From positions 1,209,079-1,273,078 of the forward strand of contig SIJG01000040.1 in assembly GCA_023374025.1 (NCBI GenBank): 64,000 nt of DNA. The letters are read 5' to 3'. The DNA is from Heterodera schachtii. Lineage: Eukaryota > Nematoda > Chromadorea > Rhabditida > Heteroderidae. A program made the translations under genes and the position numbers. Shown here piece by piece: positions 31,490-44,484 of this stretch. Below the pieces are notes generated by a model. The model worked only from the letters and a program-made list of their open reading frames with translations. It was not told the DNA's origin and ran no database searches. Numbering within the stretch: the first letter of the stretch is position 1; each line of letters begins with the position of its first letter.

Positions 31490-34430
31490 AAAGAAAATGA
31501 CAAAGAAGAGAATCAAAAAATTAGAAAAAGCAATTGAAAATGCAGCAAATTATAGAGAAAAAGAACTGAAATATGAATATGATGACAAATTTGGCACTTT
31601 CAATTCGTCGCCTTTTTCATAAATTTTTTGGTGTCACAAAATTTGGACTTTTGGCCGATCTTTTCCTATTTCTTGTTTATTTTTTGGCATTTAAATAGTA
31701 TTGGGGATTAAGCTAAGAAATAATTTACTAAAACCCAAAAATTATATTTTTGATTTTTTATTTCAATTCAAGATAGAATTAATGCCCATTTTTCATTGCG
31801 CATATTTCTGTTTTCTTCTTAATGTAAAAGTTTAATCAATTTTGCAATTATTCATTTTGATATCAAAAAATACGGTAGCCAAAATTAAATGGAAAAGCGT
31901 AAAAAAAATTTCATTTCGGTTTTTTGTGGTTTGAATTAATTAATTGTAAATTTTGGTTCATTTTCCATTTTTATTCCATAATTCAGTCTCTTCTCATTCA
32001 ATAATTTTACTTGAAAATGATAAGTGAACAATTTATTTAATTATATTTATAATAATTATCCAATACGATGTAAAATAAAATTGCGAAATTTTGGTCAGAC
32101 AATTAAGCGCATTAATTATTGGCCCTTCAATTTCAATTTTATTTTTAAATACAAATTTTGGCTTCACTGTTGGAAACAAAAGGCCAAGATGGGCACATAT
32201 TTTTGCATTGAATATTCACTGATTTGAATTTTCGGGTTGCCCTTCATAACTGCAATTAGCATATGTCCTCAATCTAATCAAAAATGGATTATAAAATAAT
32301 TTCCCGAATTAATTAACTTACTTATTGAATTGAATTTGAAATGTGAATTAAAAAAGAATAAACAATAATAAGAAAGAGAATTATAAAAAAAGAAAGGAAC
32401 GTTATTTAAAAAAACCTGTTAATTATTATTGTAAACGTTAATTTTAAAAAATTTTCGAAATTAACTAATATAAATTTAATAAATAAAACAAATATTTAAT
32501 AAGTATAAAAAAATTTTTGCCTAATGAATTAAATTAATTATAAATGTGGAAAATGGTAAATAAAAAAAGAATGTAACATTATCTTTTTTAAATAAAATAA
32601 ATAAAAATAAAAAATAAATTTAATTATTATTTCAATTTTTTTAATAAAAAGGGTATTGCCTAATGAAGTAAAAAAATAATTATGAAAAATCACACAACCT
32701 TATAAAAGAAGCAAAAATTGTTTAAATATAAAGATCATCAGTAGAATTACCCCCATCTATTTTTTACTTTAATAATTTGTTTTATTTTTAAATAATAAAG
32801 CAATTATTTAAAATGGTGATTGATCATCAGTGGGATCATCTAAATCAATTTTAATACCCATTATTCATACATTTTTTTATTCTCAACATTTTATCTAGGC
32901 TTTGCAGGTTCGTTGATTGCTATTGTTGATATCCATTTCAACAAATTAGAATCGCCGAACCTGAACTCGAACAATAATCAAAAACCGAAAATTTTGGAAT
33001 TACAATTTCTTGTCTAAACTTGTATGTTTAAAATTTTTTTTATTAATGGATGATTTTCAATTTTACTTCTATGCATTTTAGACTTTTTTCGATATAAAAG
33101 TCGAAATTCCAAAGTTTTCGACTTCTAGACTTGACTAGTTCCGGATCACTAACCCAAACTCAAACAAAAATCAAAAATTCTAATGTAGTTTTAATTTTTA
33201 TAGTTTCAATAAATGTAATTTCGTAATCAATTCGACTTCATTTTTTAAATCCAGTTCATTGTAATTGATATTTATTCCTTGATTTGTTTTTATCCTTTTG
33301 CCAAAAAACAGTTCGAAATTCATTCAGCTTTTTGACAATTCAATTAAACTGTTCTGAAAAATGAAAAAAAACATTCCTAAGAAGAAAATCACCCCCTAAA
33401 ATTGAAAAACTTTCCCAAAAATTGTTTCCATAAAATATATATATATTTTTTATAAAATTTTGGTTTTAAAAATTTATTCGAAAAAATTACTTCTAAAATG
33501 CTATAATTTATTTTACATTGAAATAACCATTAAAATTTTCATTATTTTATATGTTTGCTACATAAAAATATTTATAAATTCATCAATTTTGTTTTTGTAA
33601 ATATTTCGAAATATCATTCAGAGTTTTACGACGGAAATTAACTTCATGTGATAATTTCCGTTTATGATCAATCCCAATTTTTTTTTTCAATACTGCATCA
33701 TTATTTAATATAATAAACAAATTATATAAGTTGATTTAGATAATTCTCCTGATGAACCTTATTTAAAATCAAATTTTTGACCGTATATAAGACTTTAAGA
33801 CTTTACATTTTTCATTTTAATAATTACTTAAAAATATCGAAAAATAATAATATATTTATGTATAATTATATAACTAAATTATAATTAACTAGAAATTAGC
33901 TAAAAAGGTTCTTTAATTCACTTTTATTTAAATAAATGGAAACAATAATTCATTCACATTTTAAATAATTGCATCATTAATAATAAACAAATTATATGAA
34001 GTAATTAGATAAAGTAAAATATAGACTTGGTTATCGTACTGATGATCATTCACCATTTTCTAACTTATTATTGTAATTTGCCATTTTTTAATTTATAGGC
34101 ATAGTATTTAACCAAGGTTTTAATTGTTTCATTATTAGTTTCTTTTTTCCAATTTAACCGAACTCACTTAGAATACTTTACCGAAGTTTGGAACCCTAAT
34201 TTAAAATAGACCTATAAAAATTGAAAAAATTTTCACAATAAAAATATTTAGAAAATGTGCTTTTATTTACAAAAAATATAGACTAAAAATCATTAATTTA
34301 CACAAATCAGAAGAAAGATTAATTGATTAAATGACAGCTTTTAAAATTATAAATGGGTTCACCAGCCTTGAAGCTGAGAAGGATTTCTTTTTCTCAGAAA
34401 GGCCCCGGGAAAAAGCCTAAACCAAAATTC
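31490..34430. other. very AT-rich gene-free region
   Basis: About 3 kb of A/T-dominated sequence with stops in all frames. Short TATATA runs (33440, 33850) and many ATTTAAATAATT words are seen. No gene, RNA or clear repeat boundary found. Confidence 0.5.
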
Positions 34431-34436
34431 TTATTT

Positions 34437-35145
34437 AAAAGAATCAATTGAAATTGAAGGACCAATAATTTATGCGGTGAATTCTCTGGGCAAAATTCCG
34501 GATTTTATTTTATAAAAAGGGTGGTGCAAGAATATAAATATAAATTAAACAATTTGTTCAAATGGCCTGAAACACTTTTGAACCAAAATTGCTGAATGAG
34601 GAGCGATTAATTTATGAATTTAAATTAAAAAAGGAATTAAAGATGCCAATTAATGAATAAAAATTGCTAATTAATAAAATGATTTTGCAATTGGCAATTG
34701 ACACAGCGAATGAATGCCAATCAAATGAAAATTTAGACGGAATAATTCGTGAAATTGTGGAGAAAAATTTGGACATTATTTGGAGGAAATGTTTAAAAAA
34801 ACGGAAGAAAGGGCCGATCCAGTGAGAGCTAATGAAATAAATGATGACAAATTTCGATTTACAGAATGCCAAAAATATCGCAAATATTTGGACATTTTGT
34901 ACGAATATTTGTGCAGAGAATATGGCGAAATTCCTTCAGTGAAGCCAAAATTTGTATTTAAGAAAGAAATTGAAATTGATGGGCCAATAATTTATGCGGT
35001 GAATTGTCTGATCAGCATTTTGCAATTTTATTTTATAAAATCAGTGTATGCGTGTAGAAATATAGCGGTATATTTTGATGTAAAAGGCATTAGGCGAAGC
35101 TATCCTAAAAATCAGAACCAGAATAATATCAAGGATTATCATTAA
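34437..35145 (+). pseudogene. decayed charged-protein ORFs with internal duplication
   Basis: The phrase encoding IEGPIIYAVNSL at ~34455-34490 recurs as EIDGPIIYAVNCLI at ~34970-35015 in an ORF running 34780-35145 (121 aa; FRFTECQKYRKYLDILYEYL). Upstream, 34590-34780 reads LIYEFKLKKELKMPINE before a stop. This looks like a small charged multigene family of unknown function, broken by stops. Confidence 0.35.
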
Positions 35146-36298
35146 ATGGGTATGCCCTGGGGTCCATTCTGTAATTGAATATGAAAAAATTTTGTCTGAC
35201 AGGCAGAAGCTGCTCCTCGTCAGTCTTTGTGCTCAACGAAGATAATCATATCCTACAGCTGCTCCAAATTTTGAAGTTTCGGCTCGCAAACATTTTTAAA
35301 ATAGGCTAAAAGGGGGGCGGGGAAATCCTTTGATGGAACAGTTTTTTTTATTCCTATTTAGGTATTTGAATTACCAAAATTATGGCAAAAATACAATAAA
35401 AATTTAAAAAAAAATTTGAAATTTGAAATAACTTTCTTCTTTTTTTCCCTCACAAAATGCCATTCTTAGGGATTTATGTCAATTCTGACCCAAAGTCGGC
35501 GGCGACCAAATCGGTCGGAGTCAACATAAACTAGAAATATGTCCATTAAAAAGGAATTTTTATGAAAATGCCGTAAGTGCCATGCTTTGATCAATGCTTT
35601 TTCCAATTTCGTCATTTCATCCTTGGCATTCATTTTCTAATTTAAATTCATAATTCAATCCCTTCTCATTTAAATTTGTATATTACCTTAAGTGATGTAA
35701 TTATTTAAATTGTTGAATGATCAGCAGTAGAATTATTTGAGTAAGAAGCCTTATTTATGCATTAAAAATTCCAATTTTCCACTGGCGACTTCTATTTTTT
35801 AATTATTGAAAAACTATTACAATGAGCCTTTTTAACGCATATCGGGTTTTTTCTCAGTCTAAAATTTAAAGAAGAAGTAATGATGATTCAAATATATTAA
35901 ATGAATCCAATTTTTCTTTTTACGGTTTTGGCACCTTAAAAATTCCATTCACATTTCCTTTTCTTTTGTATTTATAAATTTTTTATTCAATTTTTTTGCA
36001 ATTAACGGAAAAGATTGAAAAGGTACTGTGAAATCAAACAATTCATCAAAAATAATGCTATCACTGTTCTTAAAGGCAATTACAAAACTCAAAATTTTTA
36101 ATTTAAAAAATAATTTATAAAGTTAAAAAATAATTAAAACTCTGAGTTTAATTATCGACCTGAAAGAAAAAAACAAAAGAATTGAAGAAATTTTATAAAT
36201 AAAATACGAAAAATAGCAACAAAAAAAAAATGGGAAAAGAAGACAGAACAATTCTCAATAAAAAATGAATTGGGAATGTGAAGAATTCCGTAAAAAAA
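35146..36298. other. AT-rich spacer
   Basis: No gene seen. A short GC-richer patch lies at 35160-35320; the rest is AT-rich. Confidence 0.4.
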
Positions 36299-36838
36299 TT
36301 TGAATATTCTTTAGTCATTCTAAAAAAATTTCTCAAATTTTTCGCTAATCATTTGACAAATTCCGTAAATACGGCATCTTCCGTCTAAATTTTAAATTTA
36401 TTATTCGCTGTGTCATTACTAATTGCAAAATCATTCATTAATTAGCAATTTTTGTTGATTAATTGGCATCTTAATTCATTTTTTAATTTAAATTCATAGA
36501 TTAATCGCTCATCATTCAAAAATTTTGGTTCAAAAGTATTTTCCTCAGGCTTTTAATTAATTTTTTAACAAATAAATTATTTTATTAAAAAATTTCGAGT
36601 TTGTATTTATTTATAAATTATTTAGAATTGTGATAGAATTTATTAAGAAAATTAAATGATTTATGATTTTTTGAATCTTCTTATTATTATTATTATTTCA
36701 TCATTTTCTTATTCCATTTTCAAATACAATCCATCGGGATCAATTAAATAGGGAAGATGCTTTATTTTCGGAATTTGTCAAAGGATTAGCGACAAATTTT
36801 TGAGAAATTTTTTTAAGATGGCTAAAGAATATTCAAAT
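36299..36838. repeat. inverted repeat with ~85-bp arms
   Basis: 36299-36385 and 36753-36838 are near reverse complements (GGAAGATGC...ATTTACGGAATTTGTCAAA...ACTAAAGAATATTC type). They enclose ~370 bp that includes 36395-36545, itself the reverse complement of 34570-34715. This could be a MITE-like unit or a local inversion. Confidence 0.6.
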
Positions 36839-36939
36839 TAATTTAATTCAATTGAAAAGAATCGAAATATTTATTATTGTTAAAATTATGATAAATTATA
36901 AAAAATGGAAAATTGCCAATTGATTAAAATCTTCGCTTA

Positions 36940-37420
36940 ATTACATTAAAATATCTTATAAATGGAAAATATAAAAATTGATAAAATCTTCACTTATTTA
37001 CATTAAACATAATCTTCTAAATGGAAAATATAAAAATTGATTAAAATTCTTCGCTTAATTTACATTAAACATATCTTATAAATGGTAAAATATAAAAATT
37101 GATTAAATGCTTCGCTTAATTTACATTAAAAATAATCTTATAAATGGAAAATATAAAAATTGATAAAATTCTTCACTTAATTTACATTAACATAATCTTA
37201 TAAATGGAAAATATAAAAATTGATTAAAATGCTTCGCTTAATTTACATTAAAAATAATCTTATAAATGGAAAATATAAAAATTGATTAAATTCTTCGCTT
37301 AATTTACATTAAACATAATCTTATAAATGGAAATATAAAAATTGATTAAAATTCTTCGCTCTATTTACATTAAACATAATCTTATAAATGGAAATGTAAA
37401 ATTGATTAAATTTTACATTA
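36940..37420 (+). repeat. minisatellite, ~60-bp unit, about 8 copies
   Basis: Tandem unit of the form AAAAATTGATTAAAATTCTT CGCTTAATTTACATTAAACA TAATCTTATAAATGGAAAAT, with small indels between copies. Confidence 0.9.
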
Positions 37421-37564
37421 ATTTAAACTATTTATTCTCCAAAATCCTTATAAAAATCTTTGCCATTTAATTTTTTAATAATTATAAATATGGAATATTT
37501 TTAGCCTTTTACAATTTTTTATTATTAATATTCGTTGCCGAGTGTATGCTGGTTTTTAGCGCAA

Positions 37565-38215
37565 TAAGAAAATTCATTTTTCTATTTGATCGTATTTTTG
37601 CAATTTTTTTAATAAGTTCAAATCATTTACCGTACAAAGAAAATAAAAGTTTTTTGTTTATGGCTCATCTAAATTATTATTTTTTTATCAATTGTCACTT
37701 TTGGAGTTTTTGTGGAACCATAGTTTGTAATTTAACTGCCGAGAAGAATCTATTCATAGGTTACTGAAATATTCATACATTTTTACCGTTGTACGGTTCA
37801 GTCCCAAAGGTATTTGGCTTAAAGTTCAATTAAATGTAGGGTTACACGGGTACGGATACCCGACCGGGTCTCAGACCCTGATACCCGGTTTTTCAATACC
37901 CGGAGCCGGACTCGGTTTTTTTTAAATCAAATACCCGGTACCCGACCCGGTAGGTCCGGGTCAAACCGGTCCGAAAATACACTGGTAAGAATGGGGTTCT
38001 GGATCAAAATGTTGAGCAAAGATGGAGGAAAATTTTTTTTTTAATTTAATAAATATAAGAAAATTCATTTTTTCAATTTGATCGTATTTTTGCAATTTTT
38101 TTAAATAAGTTCAAATCATTTACCGTACAAAGAAAATAATAAGTTTTTTGTTTTTGGCTCATTTAAATTATTATTTTTTATCAGTCATTTTTAAAGTTTT
38201 TGTGGAACCATAGCT
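37565..38215 (+). repeat. direct repeat pair (~165 bp)
   Basis: 37565-37730 and 38047-38215 share a diverged ~165-bp unit (ATTTGATCGTATTTTTGCAA ... TTTTTGTGGAACCATAG). The second copy lies inside the possible transposon at 37836-39806, so the copies flank its left end. Confidence 0.7.
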
Positions 38216-39806
38216 TTGGTGCTATTTATTCCCCCGTGTCTTAGTGGTTAGTCTCTTGGATTCTGTTACGTCTTTCTCAGGTTTAATTCTTCCTCATGAC
38301 GAATCTCTTTTAAGCATTTTTTAAGATTTTTGTTGAAAACTCTTATTTTATTATTACGAAAAGAAAACTCAAAATTTTTTAAATAAATAAAAAATAAATT
38401 TTTTTGATTTTTTCATGACCCGGTTGGACCCGATACCCGGACCCGGTTGAAAAACTTGGACCCGGACGATCAATCCAAATTTTTTGAAAATAATTGCATC
38501 ATAATTTAAAAATACTATAAATTGTATTAAATAATTGTATAATTCTATTGATTATCATTATAAATTTTTGCTCACTTTATAATGCTGTTTAATTTTCCAT
38601 TTTTCATTTATTAATTACTTTAAGTTATTGAAAAATAATATAAAATAATTTTATATTTTGTTTACTATAGATATTAGCGAATATTTTTAATTCACTTTTA
38701 TGATAAAAAAATGAAAATAATTAATGGGTTTTTAATTCCATTTGAATATCTAATTTATTTAAGAAAAAATAATGTTTTATTCTTTTTCTATAATTCCCTT
38801 TACGTAGCCAGGTAAAAAAAAATTGGGATTTTCGATAGAAGCATTAACAGAACATTGAAAAAGAATATTTATTACAAAAAAGATTTCAGAATCGGATAAT
38901 GTATGTGGAAGGGTCGTTTCTTAACTATTTTATTTAATTTTTTCGAGTTTTTCGTTACCAAAATAATTACTTAATTATTGACTATTTTTAGAAATTTCTT
39001 AACATAAGTACAACAAAATTTAAAAAACCAAATAAGAAAGAATGTCAATTTGTTGATTATTTTTTCTTTTGTAGAGAATTATATTATATTTCGTGCATAG
39101 TTTTTATTATATTTATAAATTTTTGGTTCTTTTTACTTTACTTCCGTTAACAATGCGTGGTCCAAATGTTTGTGCTCTTAGTTCTGTTCTTAATTTTTGT
39201 TTTGGATCAGTTTTTTCATAAAAGGTCCAAAATTAGCAGTTCTTCACCCGGCGACGCCTTAAATCTCCAATTTTTCATTAAAATTAGCTCAAAATCGCAA
39301 AATTTTGTCATTAATTTTGCAGTCTGTTAATAAAGTATGCTCAAATTTTCAAATTTTCCCCGGCGGCGCCTTTCGGCACCGCCGGACCCACTGTTCCACA
39401 ATTCTAAAAAAACGCGCCGCAAAAAATGGTAAAAATCCATTTAAATCTTATGAATCACTAGATGAAAATTATTTAATATTTTGTATTTTTTTTCATATAG
39501 TTCGAAAAATAGGAAACATGGAAGATAGCTGAAATAAGGAAAAAAGCAAAAAATTTGCTAGGAAAAACCTCAAAACTTATTGATTTTTAGTTTGTATAAA
39601 AATTAAATTTTGGTGATAATTTTTGAGAAATTTTTAAATTCTTACGGGTATATTTAAAAAAATTTAAGAATTTTAATTATTGAAAGTGAAAATTTTATTT
39701 TCCTTTGAAAATTATTTTTTCAGGGACCGATACCCGGACCCGTTTGAAAACTTTGATCCAAGCTCAATCCTGGCTTTTCTGGACCCGAATCCGAACTGGC
39801 CTACCC
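37836..39806. mobile_element. possible non-autonomous DNA transposon with CCCGG-rich ends
   Basis: Both ends are GC-rich in AT-rich surroundings and carry related inverted words. The left starts TAGGGTTACACGGGTACGG and then repeats TACCCGG/ACCCGG. The right, read inverted, starts TAGGGTAGGCCAGTTCGGAT and then CGGGTCC...CCGGGTATCGG. An internal pair of the same words occurs near 38420-38465. No transposase is seen. The ~2-kb extent and TAGGG ends suggest a hAT-like non-autonomous element, but target-site duplications are not evident. Confidence 0.35.
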
Positions 39807-39809
39807 TAA

Positions 39810-40250
39810 TTAACCCAGTGTCGTCCATCTAATTAAAATTGAAATTATCTTAATTAATTATCTTGACTCACAGATGGATTAGCATTTTATAATTCGGGCT
39901 AAAAAATTGAGCAATCATAAGAAATTCTATTATGCATAATAAGACTAAATAGTGAATATGTTTGCTAATATCATCATTGGGTAAAAATAAAACTTTTAAA
40001 GTGTTATTTTAATATTAAATATGTCAAAATATACATTTCCAAGTGTTTGTTGTCCTTGATGGCGTTGATTATTATTTGAGTTTTCCATTGAGAAATAATA
40101 AATATTAAATGGAAAGTTTAGTAATGCTTATAAAACTAAAAATTATTAATGACCCATAATATAAAATGGGATGTAATGTAAACTTATTGGAATAATACTG
40201 TACTAATTTACCAAATTTATCAAAGTGAAATAACAAAAAAAAATGTGTGG
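39810..40250. other. AT-rich spacer
   Basis: No gene or repeat identified. Confidence 0.4.
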
Positions 40251-40254
40251 TATT

Positions 40255-40517
40255 GTATGGTATGATATGGTATGTTATGTTATGTTAGTATGATATGGTA
40301 TGTTATGTTATGTTAGTATGATATGGTATGATATGGTACGTTATGTTATGTTATGTTATGTTATGTTACGTTGTGTTAGTATGGTATGTTATGTTGTTTT
40401 AGTATGTTATGTTATGTTGTGTTAGTATGGTATGGTACGTTATGTTAGTATGGTATGGTATGATATGTTATGTTAGTATGCTTTGTTATGTTATGTTGTT
40501 TTAGTATGGTATGTTAT
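40255..40517 (+). repeat. degenerate TATGTTATG/ATGGT array
   Basis: Pentanucleotide-like repeats of TATGTTATGTTAGTATGGTA type, more diverged than the following block. They have no counterpart next to the left copy at 1780-2393. Confidence 0.85.
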
Positions 40518-41106
40518 AACAAAAAAAATGGGGGGTATGGTATGGTATGGTATGGTATGGTATGGTATGGTATGGTATGGTATGGTATGGTATGGTATGG
40601 TATGGTATTGTATGGTATTGTATGGTATGGTATGATATGGTATGATATGGTATGGTATGGTATGGTATGGTATGGTATGGTATGCTATGGTATGGTATGG
40701 TATGGTATGGTATGGTATGGTATGGTATGGTATGGTATGGTATGGTATGATATGGTATGGTATGGTATGGTATGGTATGGTATGGTATGGTATGGTATGG
40801 TATGGTATGGTATGGTATGGTATGGTATGGTATGGTATGGTATGGTATGGTATGGTATGGTATGGTATGGTATGGTATGGTATGGTATGGTATGGTATGG
40901 TATGGTATGGTATGGTATGATATGGTATGGTATGATATAATATTATTTAATATTAAAGCGATTATTTATAAAGCGTTATCATTATTATTAGTAATCATTG
41001 TTAATTTCTACCTAATTATGGGAGCGCCGTGCGGACTAGAACTGCAAAGCATTTAATCAAAAGCGTTAACCACTATGCTACGGCGCTCCCATTCGCTTAT
41101 TTTTAT
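40518..41106 (-). repeat. tRNA-like head plus (ATGGT)n block, right inverted copy
   Basis: Reverse complement of the block at 1780-2393: AACAAAAAAAATGGGGGG, about 410 bp of (ATGGT)n, the ATTAAAGCG/AAAGCGTTA repeats, then the 71-nt tRNA-like sequence at 41020-41090 and the shared outer word ATTCGCTTATTTTT. Confidence 0.85.
41020..41090 (-). other. tRNA-like sequence, inverted copy
   Basis: Same 71-nt length and same 7-bp acceptor-like stem as 1802-1872. Several changes occur in the T-arm region (B-box-like AGTTCTAGTCC). It is a sister copy, not identical. Confidence 0.6.
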
Positions 41107-41218
41107 TTCTAATATTTATCATCAAAAAAATTAATTTATTAATTAATTTTTTAATTACAATTAAATTAAAAGGCAAAAATGCTTGCGGAATGAATTAGAA
41201 CCTTTATAAGACGAAAAT

Positions 41219-41612
41219 AAAGAGTTCGAACAAAAGGTCGAAAAGTCGAACATTGTTCGAACTCTATAAAAATGATCAGGAAGACATTTCCAGACAGGGG
41301 GTTACTCCAAGGGGGGTAAAAATTATGTTATTTTTGCTTAAAAACGACGTTTAGACCCACTTTTAGGAGTTCGAACAAAATTAATTAACCATTTCCGGTC
41401 ACAGAACATTTGTAATACCTCAAAAGATACTTTAAATGTTTGTACAGTGAATGGGAGTCCTGGGTTGTTGAAAATAAAGAGTTCGAACAAAAGGTCGAAA
41501 AGTCTAACATTGTTCGAACTTTATAAATTATCAGGAAGACATTTCCAGACAGGGGGTTACTCCAAGGGGGGTCAAAATTATGTTATTTTTGCTCAAAAAC
41601 GACGTTTGTTAT
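41219..41612 (+). repeat. direct repeat pair (~135 bp, 252 bp apart)
   Basis: AATAAAGAGTTCGAACAAAA ... GACATTTCCAGACAGGGGGT ... TTATTTTTGCTNAAAAACGA occurs at ~41219-41355 and ~41471-41610, with palindromic GTTCGAAC words. Confidence 0.8.
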
Positions 41613-42014
41613 TTTTTGCTCCCAGTCAAATAAAATCCGTAATAACTTTACTCAAAGTTATCATACAGACTTGTGTTATAATACATTAGATAGTGGAGAT
41701 TCTCTAAAACAATCCTTCATGTAAAGAATTTTTTTATTAAATTAAAAAATAAAAGAATAATTAAGTTTTTTTGTGACAGCTATAAGTTTTTTTCAATTCA
41801 GATTTTTGCATTAATCAATTCGTTGATGCTTACTGGATTTTGTGATAGCGAGCAAATTGTTAGAGTTCGAACGAATTTCATAAACAATTTTACGGTCACA
41901 TAGTGCTTGGTTGACCTCGCAAAAATTTGAATGTTTCGCGCACAAAATCCAATAAGCATCAAGGAATTGAATAATGTTAAAAATCTGCTTTAAAAAAAAG
42001 AATATTAATGTAGT

Positions 42015-42240
42015 GTATAATATAAGAAATTTAATGCATTTATTAAATTAACTTTTAAATGTTTTTAATGTTTTATTTTTTTATATTTGAAAAATTATTA
42101 AAATATTTAAATATGGCATTTAATAATTATTTACAATATAAGAAATTTAATGCATTTATTAAAATAACTTTTAAATGTTTTTAATGTAAATTTTAATTTT
42201 TTATATTTGAAAAATTATTTAAATATGACATTTAATAATT
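42015..42240 (+). repeat. short tandem duplication (~115 bp)
   Basis: AATATAAGAAATTTAATGCA ... ACTTTTAAATGTTTTTAATG occurs twice in tandem at ~42018 and ~42135, in very AT-rich DNA. Confidence 0.7.
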
Positions 42241-42489
42241 ATTATAAAATTAGGACGATAATTGATATTGATTTAAGATAATTGAAAAATGAAGAAACGA
42301 CGTTTTTCATAAACTTAAATATCCGTATGAACGCCAAAGTGTGGAGCATAAAATCAATTAATTGAAAAAAATCGGGGACAAAAATCGTCCGCCATAACTC
42401 TCTCCACCCACCACACGTGCGTCTCCGCAGCGTTTGTAGTAACGGGGAAAATTTTTCACCATTTAGTCAACAATTATCCAGTTCCTTTC

Positions 42490-42690
42490 AGCTCTCCCTG
42501 TGGCCAAGTGGTTAAGCTCCTTGCTTCCACTCTCAGCGGTTCGAGTCCGCTACCATGTTTTTGATTTTTCACAATTTTTCGGAATTTTCATCATTTAGTC
42601 AACAATTATCCCATACCTTCCAACTGCCTTTGTGGCCAAGTGGTTAAGCTCCTTGCTTCCACTCTCAGAAGTTCGAGCCCGCGACCATGT
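42490..42690 (+). repeat. two tandem tRNA-derived (SINE-like) sequences
   Basis: Copies at ~42490-42555 and ~42620-42690 share TGTGGCCAAGTGGTTAAGCT (A-box TGGCCAAGTGG) and a T-arm. In the first copy the arm is a perfect 5-bp stem AGCGG-TTCGAGT-CCGCT with a consensus B-box. Both are followed by ACCATGTTTTTGATTTT. No acceptor stem is seen, so I call them tRNA-derived repeats. Confidence 0.65.
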
Positions 42691-42927
42691 TTTTGATTTT
42701 CCATAATTTATCGGACAAAATCTCGCGCAGCAAAAAATCTCGCGCACAAAAATATTTAAATAATTAATTTAAATAAATGAAATTAATTAATTAAAGTCTC
42801 GCGCACCATCCCATCGGGATCAAAGATCATCCAATAGGTATGGGGTGTGGGGGCGGGGGGGGGGGGGGGGGTCCGAAAATAAGGATTGAAAAAAATCGAT
42901 AATCAAAGTACTCGTACATTGTAGTTC

Positions 42928-44484
42928 CATTTGGGGTACTCAAACATTTATGGGGAGCAAAAATCCATCGCAGAATTAAAGTACATGGTATAGGGAAGCT
43001 ATTCCCGAAGGATTCGAACTCCCCATAAATCTGGGCGCATCGGTTCAGGGGGACTGCCCGAAAGCCAAATTAAAGGAACTGACTAGATAATATTTAAAAT
43101 AGGTTATTTCTCTTCCTTTCAGTGTCCCTGCAAAGTTTGGTTCGCTTCTGATCAGTTTCTGAAAAAACTTAAGCCTAAACTTTTTGGCCTGCTTAAAAAG
43201 GAATTAAAAATTTTTAAAATATTTATTCATCTCCCTTTTTGATAGTAAAAGCATCAGAGGGCCTTAATTAACATGTAAATAAAATTTGGTGCGTTTCAGA
43301 TCACTCTCTGAAAAAATATTTAAGAATTAATTTTGCAAAAAATAAAAATAAATTCGTGCATCTTTAAAAATTCATAAAAAATTTAGAACCCAGAGTTGAG
43401 TGAGTTAGCATCATAGTTGTGTGTTTCCTTGTCTTAAGGATGTCCTTAAAAAATATCGTTCGCTTCTGATCACTACTCGAAAAATGAGTGATTGAATTTT
43501 CACGAAAAAGTTAAGCCTAAACTTTTTGGCATATTTAAAAAGCAACTAAAAATTTTTAAAAATTTTATTCACCTCCCTTTTTGATAGAAAAAGTATCAGA
43601 GTGCCTTATATAACATGTATATAAAATTCGGTGCTTTTCTGATCACTTTTTGGAAAAATATTTATGAATTAATTTTTTGATCGTCCACAAATAATTTATA
43701 ATTGATCAGAGGCTCACCAAATTTTGCAGAGATACGTATCGGAACACCACAAAAGCTTACAAATTTTCCTAGATTTTTAAACCCAGTGAAAAATTTTTGC
43801 AGACACCCACCACTTTTGCACTTAAAAAAATTTCAAAAAATTTGATCGTCCACTAATAATTTATAATTGATCAGAGGCTCACCAAATTTTGCAGAGATAC
43901 GTATCGGAACCCTACAAATGCTTACAAATTTTCCTAGTTTTTTTAAACCCGGTGAAAATTTTTTGCAGACACCCACCACTTTTGCACTTAAAAAAATTTC
44001 AAAAAATTTGATCGTCCATAATAATTTGTAATTGATCAGGGGCTCACCAAATTTTGCAGAGAAACTGCTGAGAACCCTACAAATGTTTACAAATTTTATT
44101 AGAATTTTTTGCCTGGAGGAACACAGTTCTTCACACTTACCACACCAGGATTATTTTCAAAAAATCGATTTTACATGTGTCCATTTGGGGTACTCAAACA
44201 TTTATGGGGAGCAAAAATCCATCGCAGAATTAAAGTACATGGTATAGGGAAGCTATTCCCGAAGGATTCGAACTCCCCATAAATCTGGGCGCATCGGTTC
44301 AGGGGGACTGCCCGAAAGCCAAAAAATCGATTTTTTCAAGTGTCTATTTGGGGTACTCAAACATTTATGGGGAGCAAAAATCCATCGCAGAATTAAAGTA
44401 CATGGTATAGGGAAGCTATTCCCGAAGGATTCAAACTCCCCATAAATCTGGGCGCATTGGTTCAAGGGGACTGCCCCGAAGGCT
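42928..44484 (+). repeat. ~140-bp dispersed repeat, three copies
   Basis: Copies at 42928-43067, 44181-44322 and 44344-44484 begin TTTGGGGTACTCAAACATTT and end GGACTGCCCGAAAGCC. The reverse strand holds a B-box-like AGTTCGAATCC, which suggests a tRNA-related origin. Confidence 0.85.

Noticed and set aside
36940..37420. Evenly spaced repeats resembling a CRISPR array
   Set aside because: Head-to-tail repeats without unique spacers in a eukaryotic AT-rich setting; a minisatellite.
38230..38295. A further tRNA-like sequence (GTGTCTTAGTGGTTAG ... AGGTTTAATTC)
   Set aside because: A-box-like part only; the B-box-like part is too degenerate to support a call.
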